In this document: positions 47,286 to 58,632 of the stretch, piece after piece
Position numbering within the stretch: the first letter of the stretch is position 1
Layout: every line of letters starts with the position of its first letter
Assembly (NCBI GenBank): GCA_022376515.1
Contig: WTXI01000017.1
Coordinates: 575,743-639,742, forward strand
Origin: Lactifluus volemus
Lineage: Eukaryota > Basidiomycota > Agaricomycetes > Russulales > Russulaceae
Length of the DNA: 64,000 bases
Direction: 5' to 3'
Made by a program: the position numbers and the translations under genes
The notes under the pieces: generated by a model
The model's input: only the letters and a program-made list of their open reading frames with translations
Databases searched by the model: none
What the model was told of the DNA's origin: nothing

Positions 47286-47397
47286 GGCGGGTGTCCTATG
47301 CGGTCGGCGCGGTAAGCCAAGCTGTGCCGATGGTTGGGATCCGTCGAAACATGAATATGCGGTTACGGCGAGCGAGGGTAGCGTCGGTGGTCATTGA
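47286..47397 (+). pseudogene. Gene X 3' fragment (unit 4)
   Basis: Only the last 110 bp remain: GTCCTATGCGGTCGGCGCG followed by the counterpart of the DPLKHEYAVTASEGSVGGH end, with substitutions. It marks the boundary between units 3 and 4. Confidence 0.75.
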
Positions 47398-48764
47398 ACC
47401 CTTGAAAATTGTCCGGAGCGCTCTTTCAAACACATGAGACAGAATCTCAGCGACATCAATCCCCACTTGACATTTCCTGTAATCTCTGAACTAAGTCAAC
47501 CATGACAGCGTTCGGTCTGTCATGTTGATGAACTATGCCTTTTGTTCTATTATTTTGAGGCACGTTTGATACACGAATCATCATACTAACCACCTGCAGT
47601 GGCATTTAACAGTGCCATAACGAATCAAAGGATCACTGGCAACGTATCAGCCACTTGGACACTCGTTTCTCATGTTGCAGATCGGCACGCAGTGTGGCGA
47701 TCTATCCTAATTCAATCCCATCCGCATTACCAGTGCCTTTCTGATTTTCTAAGCGCAGCTACATGTCGTGGCATCACGAGAGGGTGTGGATACAAAGGAC
47801 GACGTAGCAAATTCTGACTGCACGGTACAGACTTCAAGTACAAGCATCATACGTTTACTACACTTTCAGTTTGTGATCACTGAATGCGGGGTTCTGTCTG
47901 AGGCAAGGGCATCCATCCATTTGGAGACGTGCATGAACTGTCAACGTACTAGTGGGGCCTCCACAAGCGACACTTAACTTCAGTGTGCAAAAGAACACAA
48001 GTTGTAAGCCCTGGAAAACAACTCTTGAGATAATCTGACTTCAAACGTCTAATAGTAGAAGTTCCCCTCCCTCTGCTTCATATCCAAGTCGGAGCGAGGG
48101 GTCCGACTCTTGAAATGGCACGATCTCAAAATTGGCCACAGCCAAGTCCAGGTCCGGGTCCTTGTGATCAACTTCAAGATTCAATGGGCTGTTCTCGAAT
48201 TCCGCAGTGCATTATTGCGAAATCTTCGTAAAAGCAGAGCACTGCGTCTATGATTCCTTGCCTAATCCACGTCATACTACTGTCTCCGCAGCCTCCGTAC
48301 GGACAAGGGCGCGCAGATCCTTACTCTGTAATAATTACGAGGAAATTTCACTGGCTATTCTATCGAGTTAAAGGGGAAGGAACACGACAGAGTGGCTCTA
48401 CTAGGCTTCATTCCTTGAAAATAGACGTGATGGTCGATATGCCTCCCACCTTAACGACACCGCCGCGGGTTCAAGATCTAAGGATCTTGTTTACGAGAGC
48501 CAATGAACGCGGGATCAGAAACCTTCTCCACGAGCTACGGAAAAAACTATGCATCTGTGGAACCGGGAGGGCGAGCAAGTCGAATGCTCGAAAGCGAGTC
48601 TGTTGTAATCCTGGTCACGTGATCTGGACTTTGAGTTCGGCCATCAATCCTCTCGAGATGATATTCATTGATCGCAGCCATTGACATTACGGGCTACAAC
48701 TTGAGTCAGAAAGTCTAGTTGTAAGTTGTATGCAACTACTTTACTACTTATTAATAGATGAATT
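47398..48764. other. Spacer between unit boundary and NLR copy 4
   Basis: 47398-48120 is a diverged copy of 18805-19480. About 48120-48750 has no counterpart in units 1 and 2. It holds a 144-residue plus frame (48250-48684) with no recognisable motif, and a TGCTCGAAAGCGAG word also found at 36400. I cannot assign it. Confidence 0.4.
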
Positions 48765-51700
48765 TTAAACATGTACGGCAGTCCAATTAGATCCATGTAC
48801 AAAGTTCGAAAGGTCGAGCAGAGTTTCATGTTCACCTACAATCCAGACTGTGCTAGGTCTATGAAGGCATCGGCGGTGAAGATCGGGTACCCAGAGAAGA
48901 AGTTCTTTCTGCTCTCCATAAATCCAACCGTCATTGTGGATCAGAGATTGGTCAGTAAAATGGATGTTCTCAGGATCTTCTGTTGGGACCATCTTCAATT
49001 GAGTATGTTCAGGAAATGGGCTTGCCATGGCCATTCCTTTTGTCACATCCAACATGCAAATCATGCCGGACGAGGCCGCTGCAATATGCTGACCGTCTGG
49101 TGAAAATGCAACAGAATTGAAAAGGGTGTGTCCACTGGCACTAAACGGGCCCGCTATGACCTGTCCCATTACCAGATCCCACATGCGAATCGTGTGATCC
49201 CACGAGGCCGATGCAATACACCGCCCATCTGGAGAGAACGCAACAGACTGAACCTCTTCGGTGTGTCCAGTAAACGGGTCCGCTACGGCCTGTCCTGTTG
49301 CCGCATCCCACACATGAATCATGCAATTGTCGGAGGCCGATGCGATACACTTCCCATCTGGTGAGAATGCAACAGAATTGACCCAAGAGGTAATAAATGG
49401 GCCCACTATGGGCTGCCCTGTTGCCGCATCCCACACGCAAATCGTGCGATCCCACGAGGCGGATGCGATATGCTTCCCGTCTGGCGAGAATGCAACGGAA
49501 TTGACACCTCTGGTGTGCCCAATGAAGGGGTTCGCCACAAGCTGTCCTGTTTCCGCATCCCACACCCGAATTGTGCCATCATCAGAGGCCGATGCGATGC
49601 ACCGCCCATCCGGCGAGAATGCAACAGACCTGACAGAACTGGTGTGCCCAATAAATGGGCCAGCTACATCTTGTCCTGTTGCCGCATCCCATACGTGAAT
49701 CGTGCGGTCGTACGAGGCAGATATGATACGCTTCCCGTTTGGCGAGAATGCAACAGATTTGACTGGTTCCGTGTGGCCAGTAAAGGGGCCCGCTACGAGG
49801 TGCCCTGTTGCCGCATCCCACACACGGATCGTGCAGTCTGTCGAGGCCGATGCGATACACTTCCCATCCGGCGAGAAGGCAACAGAACTGACCCAAGAGG
49901 TGTGTTCCATAAACGGGCCCGCTAGAAGCGGTCTTGTTGTTGCATCCCACACATGAATCATCCCATCATTCGAGGCCGATGCAATATGCTGCCCGTCCGG
50001 CGAAAATTCAACAAGATTCATGAAGGCATGTCCCGTAAACGGGCCCGCAACAACCTGTCCTGTTGTCGCATCCCACACGCGAATCGTGCGATCCCACGAG
50101 GACGATGCGATTCGCTTCCCGTCTGGCGAGAATGCAACAGACCTAACGAATCCGGTGTGTCCAGTAAACGGGCCTGCTACGACCTGTCCTGTTGCCGCAT
50201 CCCACACCCGAACTGTGTGGTCGTCCGAGACCGATGCGATACACTTCCCATCTGGGGAGAATGCAACCGAGTTGACAGAAGCGGAGTGCCCAGTAAACGG
50301 GCCCGCTATGAGCTGTCTTGTTGTCACATCCCACACGCAAATCGTGCCGTCCGACGAGGCAGATGCGATATGCTTCCCTTCTGGCGATAATGCAACAGAA
50401 TTGACTGGTACGGTGTGTCCAGTAAAGGGGCCCGCTACGACTTGCCCTGTTGCAGTATCCCATACCTGAATCGTGGAATCGTACGAGGCCGGTGCAACAC
50501 GCGTCCCGTCCGGCGAGAATGCGACAGACCAGACAAAACCGGTGTGTCCATTAAACGGGCCCGCTACGGCTTGTCCTGTAGCCGCATCCCACACGAAAAT
50601 CGTGCCTTTGTCGGAAACCGTTGCGATACGCTGCCCGTCTAGCGAGAATGCAACAGACATAACCAATTCTGTTTGTCCAATAAACGGGCCCGCTATGACC
50701 TGGCCTGTTGCCGCATCCCACACACAAATCTTGTCAGAGCCCGAGGCCGATGCGATACGCTTCCCGTCTGGCGAAAATGCGACGGATCTGATCTCGCCAC
50801 GTGCGAAAATCGACATTTCCAATGCTGGCCAATGAGACAACTGCCCGCGTTCAAAGGTCAATGTGCGAGGAAATCGTTCAATGTATTGATTGAAGATCCG
50901 GGAAGAGGTTGGCGCGAAAGGGAGTGCAGAGACATAGATGTGTGAAGCGCTTCTTGCCATCGGCATTCCGAAATACCGCACAAACGAGGATGCATCATTC
51001 ACCAATGCCAACAAATCCTCCACATCTACATCCGCTGGGGAAGGCTGTAGAGATTTGATGCAATAGTCGGTACAAGTCACGTCTCATTAAAGGATGTGCC
51101 TACCTCGTGGTCGGATTGCAGCCATATCTTCAGAGATGACAGCGCTAACGAAGCAAGGCTCACACAGTTCATCACGCTAAGAACTTCCAACCAAAATAGA
51201 AATTTGGCCTCGAACAGGGAGCGAAGTTTCGTGAACAGATCGTAGTCGAAAACGAGATGTTCTAAATGATCTCCCCAGAAGATGCAGGCATACGATAGGC
51301 CAGGTGGAATATGTTCTGCGATTCGAGATTCCAGGTCTGGGACATCGCTGTTCGCAACATGTGACGACTCGAGTTGGCAAATATTGAATTTGAGGTTGTC
51401 GAGCATTAAACCAAGGCAGGAATGGGCCAACTGATGGTGGGCATCGCCGAGGTCCACATAAAAGATGCCACTCTTCTTATTCGTCAGAAAGTCGCGAAAT
51501 GAGGTATGGAGAGGAATGATGGGACGCATTTGATCAGATGAAGTCGCATGGCTCAGCAGCGAGCCAAGGTAAGATAGAACTCCAAGAACGCGATCGGAAT
51601 CATGCGGGTCGTCTTTGAATACATGTCGTCGCAGAGCGATCAAGAAACTGAGGGAGAGAGGTTCCATTGCAGCAAGAAGTTGTCCCATGATGGATCGAAA

Positions 51701-53516
51701 TACCGTCTGTGCTTCATCCGATTTGAAGTACTCTTTGAGAGTTTCTTCATATAACTTGTCCAAAAGACCTTGTCCAGTCCGACCTCGAGAGTGTCCCAAC
51801 AGGCGCTGTACGCACTCTTCTTTGCTAAGGCCAAGACTAGCGGGGCTGTTTATGAACCCGCACGCAACGGCTACCCACTGAAACAGGCCCTCGGCTGCCT
51901 TCGTTAGCTTGACACCGTATTCTTCGAACACGTCAGAAGACAGCTCGCTCTGAAGGTACAAGTTAATATCTTTCTCCGTCTTGGCAGCCAGCTGGGCATC
52001 ATCCATGGAGAGGACGCGGGCGGACGACGCGTTGGCGAATGTAGATTCGATTTGATTCTCAGGCCTCGAGGTGATGAGGATGCGGAAATTCGAGGGGAAT
52101 TCGGAGAGGCGCTGAGCGAGAAACGTGTGTAATCCTTTATTGCCGATTGCGTCCCCACTCTCATCCAATCCATCGATCACGATGAGTATCGGGTCGCTAA
52201 GCTGCACGTCCTTGAGCGGTTCAAGGAGCAGGCCCTCGAACAGTGTACGATAGTCTCGCGCGTTACGAAGAGAGGAGTTACTTTTAATGACCCTCCCAAG
52301 GGCGAGCTTGAACGCAGGATTGTGATCGGAGAGATCACAGGCGAGTGTTGTGAAGAGCTGATACGTCTTGTCTTTAGAGTGCTCCTTTCGCAGAAAGGCA
52401 AAGTAGGAGCCGAGACAGTTTCTCTGGAAACGACGCGCGATCTCATGTGCAATCGAGGACTTTCCGGTGCCTGCCTGGCCAAGGATGACGAGCGCACGTT
52501 CAGATTCGGGATTCTCGACCCATTTGATAATGTAGTCGAGGAAATCCTCTCGAGTGCCTTGAAGACAGCGCTTCTCATCTCCGAATGGCCAGCCTCCCGT
52601 ATAAGGCAATCCTCTGATGACTGCACCACATTCTGTTGCCCATTGTGAGATCAACAACCTGATTATAATTTGACCACAGAGATTACGCACCCTCTAATTC
52701 TTGATTTGAGATGTCCACGAGCTGTGGAACGGGAGTTCCGCTCAGACGTTGACCCGTTTGGGGCAATCTGGATGAGCAATGTCAGTGGATCGTTTCTTCG
52801 AAAGTATGAGCGGGAGCCTACGTGTGATCATTGCGTTGTTGTATGATATGCGCTAAAAACAGCCTAGCCTGCAGAACCGTTTTGTACAAATAGTGAGGAT
52901 GATACTACTTGAGACATACCTGGAACACTTGAAGGGTATTCGACAATTTTCCATCATACTGCTTGACCTTCCTCAGCATATCGGCGCGAAGCAGGACTTT
53001 CTTCATCCCCTTCACCTCAGCACATGCTTTCATTGCGGTGTCAATCCCATCCAAGTCACTTGAATTAGATTAGAGCACGGAATGATTTAAAAAACAGGAA
53101 AAGGCACCTCTGAAGGGATCCCAAGACGGTGAGCAGGTCGGAAGGCAGTTCTTCTTTCTTCAAGCCATATTTTTGGCACATTTTGCCAACGTCGACAACG
53201 ACACTCCCAACATTTTTCAGCTTCTCCGATACGACTTCCCACTCTTCCTTGAACTGCTTCACTTCCTAAAATACGGTCATCAACACATAAGATGGTTGAG
53301 GTTCGATTGTGCGCTTACATCTTTCATTCTGAGAGCCTGAAGAATGATACCTGCGACTGGGGAGATGTACGGTATCTTTCCAGCCAGGGAACTGAGCTCC
53401 TTGAGGGCCGCAAGAGTTGGCTCTATGGCGCTAACCGCAACACCAGTGTGCCCATCGATCGGCTTGGATGAAGCAGAATTGGGGGGATCAGAAGCTGGAT
53501 AAGGTGCAGTTGTGAA
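48765..53516 (-). CDS. NLR copy 4: four-helix-NACHT-14xWD40 receptor, probably functional
   Basis: Exons on the minus strand join in phase: 53516-53319, 53265-53108, 53058-52920, 52868-52822, 52767-52691, 52632-51104, 51044-48765. The four-helix region reads AGKIPYISPVAGIILQALRM and KQFKEEWEVVSEKL. NACHT has P-loop GQAGTGKSS and Walker B LIVIDGLDESGD, and 14 WD40 blades are followed by the tail WIYGEQKELLLWVPDLHR. The first exon listed has no ATG, so translation must start upstream. A candidate is MPSFFSKRVHKF at 53604, but it does not join in phase, and the start is left open. In the short intron before NACHT the acceptor used by copies 1-3 is mutated (AAG to AAT); CAACAG at 52633 restores the frame with a three-residue loss. 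The WD40 blades differ strongly from copies 1 and 2 at surface positions. Confidence 0.8.
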
Positions 53517-54690
53517 CTATTGAAGACGAGGTATTAAAGTGATACAAACAGATAGGGTCGGTATTACGGAATTTGTGAACACGTTTGCTGAAAAAAGACG
53601 GCATCTTTCGATTAGGGACGATGATAGGACTTTGTCAAACAGTTCGCAACGCCCTGAGGGCACGTGTTGTTGTTAGAACTCCGCCACGCAACGCCCAAAC
53701 AAGTGGCCAGGGCTGAGCTCAACTCTGGCGTCGCCGATAGCGACTTGTCCCGCATCTCGCTACGATTTGTTGAGGTCCAACAACTCCCAATGGTAAGAAG
53801 GACCACGTCTACAGCGACTATTTTATCCCCGAGCGGCTTCACGACCACGCCGAAACTTTGACAAGTGGACCACACCCTCCCCACCCTCTTCCCTCAGACT
53901 CTCGCACGCCTACTATTTCGTTTCTCACGACCGCACAGGAACTTCCTGTATGATCCCAGGTTTTCAGGTTCGATAACCTTTAGAACAGACCGACTCATTA
54001 TCCCTCCTGGTGCCTTGCTGAGCTCGATCTATTTGAGGTCGCCCATGGCTATGGATACCGGTAACTCGGCGGTAAGTGCGTGCAGTCCAAAGTCCTCTAT
54101 CGAGGTACTACGGCCTTGAGTAACAGTGCAGCCCCGGCGCACAGCTCGTGGAAGTTCACCCTGATCATATTTGCTGCGACATTGCTGTCCATGCTCGATA
54201 TTGACAAGACCAATGGCGTTATCTCAGAGTCCAAGAACGAGTTCTCCCTTTTCTATTCTTACGTCATCGCAATCATCGCACTCTAATTTGTTGAATAGAA
54301 TTTATATGCTCACAAGTCCAAGTTTCTGCGTCTTGCGATCTGCGAGCGCAGCCGGGCATGTTGGTGAGTTCAACGGAGTGTGAAGGGAAAGGAGGAAGCC
54401 TGTGATCGGCTGTCACTATAGTGAGTCCCTTCAAAACAGTCCGACATTTCATTCCGATTCTCTTCTTCAGCATCTGGCTCACTTTTGCGACCGGTCTTTC
54501 TCACTACCACGTAGTTCCGCGCTGGCCACGTTCGGTAAGGACTTATAACCCTGTACGAGCCGAGGACGAGTGCAGACAGCGCCATCATTTTACTGTGGCT
54601 CGCGTTTTCGACCCTGAGATGACCCTGCGGGCGCTCTATGCGTTTTTTGTGTTTATAGACCTGGATGTACTTTACTAGCATATGGTAGTA
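53517..54690 (+). pseudogene. NLR4 5' flank and decayed gene segment, unit 4 version
   Basis: From 53640 the pieces seen in units 1 and 2 recur in diverged form: YSDYFIPSGFTTTPKL for YFILSGFTITSNIW, NFLYDPRFSGSITF for SFLYDPRF, and FCVLRSASAAGHVGEFN. Here SFLYDPRFSGSITF is readable without the stop found in units 1 and 2, but other stops remain. Family unknown. Confidence 0.4.
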
Positions 54691-54848
54691 ATATAGCCCT
54701 GTCTCAGCATCCAATTGACATCGAGGCTCGGCTGGGCCGGGTTGGTCTCGGAGGATGATGTTCCAAAATAGGAAAGAGATTCCGAAGAGGGGACAACGTC
54801 AGCAAAAGCAGTGAGCTTGAACTTTGAAATTTGAAAGGTTGTCTTGTC

Positions 54849-57800
54849 ATGTCCTCGTTCGAAAGGTCGTAAAGAACGCCTGCAAACCAAAGGCGGCGCC
54901 ACCAAAAGGAAAGGTAAGCTCGCTCATCTTTTACACATCCAGTATCGTCCTCAAACCTTTCTGGACAGTACCTCGACCCGATCATCGCTGCAACATGGTC
55001 AGACGATGGCGCTATCCATGACGTTTGCAAAGCCCTCTCTCCTCGCTTTAGAGAGCCAAATTCTATCGTCAGTCTGTCCCTGTCACCTTATGAACCGCCG
55101 AAGCCGCTTCGGGGCTGACAAACATCCAGGTGGTGTTCAAAGCCCTAATCGTCCTCCATGTCATGATTCGGAACGGTTCGACGGACAATGTTCTACAATA
55201 CTTGTCCTCTTCAGAGGTGTTGCGCTTAAAGAACGTCGGTGGCGGACAATGGGAAGGTATGTAATCGTTCGCTTGCCTTTGCCTTCGATCTCCCCATGTC
55301 AGACTGAACCTGGTCAGGTTACGATGCACCCAAAACTCTTCAAAATTACGCTCTTTACCTTGATGCACGCATACGCGCATATCGCGATCTGAAACACGAT
55401 GCTATCCGCGTCCAATCCGAAACAAACCGTGACCTGCGTTTATCCATGTCACTCGAGGAGGATACGCGTCGTGGTAACAAATCGTCCTCTGAAGGGGAAA
55501 CGAACAAGTTCCAGCCCCCTGGAGGTGCAGCGAGGCGTAAGACAATTATGGGACGCAAACTCCGAATTATGACGGTGGAGAAGGGCCTGTTGAGAGAGAC
55601 CAAGGTGGTCCAGAAGTTGTTGGACGCACTTGTGGAATGCAGAGTAAGCCCCAATATCTGCCTCATTATATGATTTTCTCTGACCCACACGACTGTGCCA
55701 AGTTTTACCTTGACAACTTAGAGGATGAACTAACCATCACATCTCTCCAGATGCTTGTCAAGGATCTTCTCATCCTCTTTCAGGCTGTTAACGAGGGTGT
55801 TATCAACGTTCTCGGTAACAACCCTGATTGAGCTCCCCTGGTGCCATGTGCTGATACCCGACTTTGTTCAGAACATTATTTCGAAATGTCTCATGTTGAC
55901 GCGGAACAGGCCCTCGCCATCTACCGACACTTTTGCAAACAGGCAGAGCACGCGGTCGAGTTTCTCGGTGTAGCAAGGAAGCTTCAAAACCTCCTCAACG
56001 TTCCCATCCCAAATCTGAAACACGTAATGTCGCCCATCTCTCATTCGAGCTCTCCGTTCACCGTGTTTCGCAGGCCCCGGTTTCTCTCGTGGGGGCCTTG
56101 GAAGAGTATTTGAACGATCCAAATTTTGAGCAGAATAGGATCGAGTACAAAGCGAACAGAGATGCTGCGGATAAGAGCCTGAAGAATGGTCGATCAGTTG
56201 CGAAGAAAGCCGATCAAGGTGAGCGATTTGACCCAAGCCATCAATATTGATCACCCACGCAGCACTGCCTATGCAAGTGCCATCCACCTCAACTGCGCCG
56301 GCAACAGAAGCCCCCGGAGGATCGTCTTCGAAGGAGACCCCGAAAGCCGAAACGACCAAGGCATTGACGGACTTCTTTGAGACAATCGATAACCAACAGA
56401 CGACTATCTTCAATCCGCAAAGTGCAAGGTTCGCACTTTTTCTTAATCATTCACTTCTCATCTTACTGTTTTCTACCAGTCCGACATCCGGCCAGTTTCA
56501 ACAAGCAACGTACAACCCATTCAATGCCGCTAGCGCGTCAACCAACCCCTTCCCACTGGCTCAAGTCCAGGCTCAACCTACTGGTTTCTTGCAACCCCAG
56601 TTCACAGTTGTGCCTGGAGCCATTCAGCAGCCAGCTAGCCCTTTCCCGGCGCTTCAAGCGACGTCCGCTGGCTTCCTTCAGCCTCAGATGACAGGTGCAA
56701 ATCCTTTCCGCGCAACCACTACACCGCAACAAGCGACTGGGCTTTCGCCTTTCGGTCCAAGTAACCCACTACAACCAGCGCCGACAGGTGCGAACCCGTT
56801 CTTCACGCAGAGTGGCCTCCCTGGAACAAATCCATTCCCGATGATGAATTCAACGAATCCGTTCCCCGTCGGTGCCCAGACGACGAATCCATTCCCTGCC
56901 GCAGCAAACGTCAATCCCTTCGCAGGGCTAAATAACTCTTCCTTCCCAAATGCGGCAGCTCCAAGCTCTTTCCCGTCTTCAAATTCGAACCCGTTCCCCA
57001 TTCAGTCTCGGTCCGTCTCCCAACCGTTTCCCCTCGCGTCGTCCAGTCAACCCCCTGCCACAAACCTTCCCACCGCAAACGCGCCTATGCCCACATCTAT
57101 GTTTAACGCACCTGCTCCTATATTCTCAACCCTGCACGCCCGGCATCAACACCTCTCACCCAAAGGAAACCTTCATCCCCACCACCGCAGCCGCTCAAAC
57201 CGCATCAAACAGGTTCGCGCAATCCGTTCGGTGTGCCCAAGGCTCCCTCACCCCCACCTGTTCCCCGCCCGCCCACGCTTTTCGAGCTTGCAAGTGGCGT
57301 GGCTCAACCTCAGTTACAGCCACAACAGAGCCAGGCGCAGGTCAAGCCGCAAGCAACAGGCTTGCCTACGACCGCCTTTTCCAGCGTTGCATCTTCTTTC
57401 ATTACTGGTGGCCCTGTCGGCGTACAGACGCCTCAACTGACCACACCATCACTCACCTCTAATACGACAACAACTGCGATACCCATTACCGCTACGACGA
57501 CAGCGACGGGCTCTACTTTCTCTGATTCCATCTTCAGCTCACTCAACGGACAGCCCACAGGGAACACTGCAATGTCCAGCCAGCCGACCGGCATGCCGCC
57601 ACTACGCCCACAGACGACAGGCTTCAGTGCTGGGATCAAGACGTTCAAGCCGACGTCGTCGTTTGGTGCGTCACTGCTTGAGACGCTGCCGCCGATACCG
57701 CAGTCCGCGCCGACGACGCCTACCCTTGAACCAGCTTCATCTCCTGCTGCCAGTGCGACCACTGTGCCCACAGGAGTAGGGCTCGGTGCGAATCTTGGCA

Positions 57801-58208
57801 GTGCATCGTTGTCCACCCCTGGTGCGTGGACAGCGACAAATGTTGGTACGGGCCTTGGTGGTAGTTTTGGCCTCAGCACGCAGCCGACTGGGTTTCCCAC
57901 CAATGGCATGGGATCAGTAGTGGCGGTGGTTCCACTATCGGCGTGGGACTGCGTCCACAGGCGACCGGTGCTGGTGTCGGTACTGTGAACCCGTTCCGCG
58001 CTTCGGTCTTTGCTACACCAGGTGCTGGTGGCGCTAGTAGTATGGGAGCGCTCCCTCCATTTAGCGTTCCCAATGTCAACGCGGTGCCAGCTTGTTCTTG
58101 CCGCCCACGGGAGCATCACCTTTTGCACAGAGCTTGTTTGTCGGAGGGCAGACGAACGGGTCAAAGCAGCCCATGGCCAATGGCACTGCTGCTACGTCGT
58201 TGATTTAG
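54849..58208 (+). CDS. AP180/CALM clathrin-assembly protein (ANTH domain, NPF repeats)
   Basis: Exons: 54849-54913, 54969-55067, 55130-55256, 55318-55643, 55703-55814, 55872-56023, 56074-56218, 56263-56428, 56480-58208. The ANTH domain is continuous across exons 2-7: YLDPIIAATWSDDGAIHDVC, VVFKALIVLHVMIRNGSTDN, YALYLDARIRAYRDLKHDAI, IMGRKLRIMTVEKGLLRET and EHYFEMSHVDAEQALAIYRH. The tail has about ten NPF motifs (EH-domain ligands) and PTG repeats. The protein (yeast Yap1801/1802) binds PIP2, clathrin and cargo in endocytosis. Four single-base shifts break the frame: after codon 5 (GAAAGG where GAAAAGG is expected, 54861), near 57120, near 57909 and near 58083; in each case the conserved sequence simply continues in another frame. 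Either the gene is newly damaged or the assembly has indel errors. 5' pieces of this gene were copied into units 1 and 2. Confidence 0.85.
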
Positions 58209-58632
58209 GCTTTTAACTGTATTTATTATTTCTTCCACTTTTTTTTTTCTGTTTCCCCACTTGCGGCTGTTCGTATGCATACTCTCTCTCACTTTCCCCG
58301 TCGACCAACTGTGTTACCTTACATAGAACAAAAATTGTTCTGTCCCGATGCCTTCTTTGATGATGATACCTGGGGACGACTTTTTCTTGATCCAAATCAT
58401 TCATTCGGACTCTCTTTGACTTTTTTATGGGGGCTGTCATACCCTACCGTACTCACCGTGTCAAAATGTAATAATTGGACCATTTTGGGTCGCCAAAAGC
58501 TTGGGCCGCGGCTGCGGCGCGGGAAGATTATACTTTTGTTGATTCACTCTTGCCGCGCACCACACGAGACGCGCCTCGGGCAGTCGAGGCCAACTTTATA
58601 ATACTTCCGCCACCACAAACGTTTTGCTTGAT

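Larger units (their letters stand above)
47286..55100. repeat. Tandem duplication unit 4 (rightmost, most diverged)
   Basis: It runs from a short gene X fragment, through a diverged spacer and NLR copy 4, to the AP180 gene itself. The LINE remnant of units 1 and 2 is absent here, with the empty site at about 54695-54720. Confidence 0.8.

Noticed and set aside
58475..58632. Upstream extension of the NASP frame (MDHFGSPKAWAAAAARED)
   Set aside because: It does not resemble the family, whereas the short first exon at 58633 joins in phase to a family-like N-terminus.
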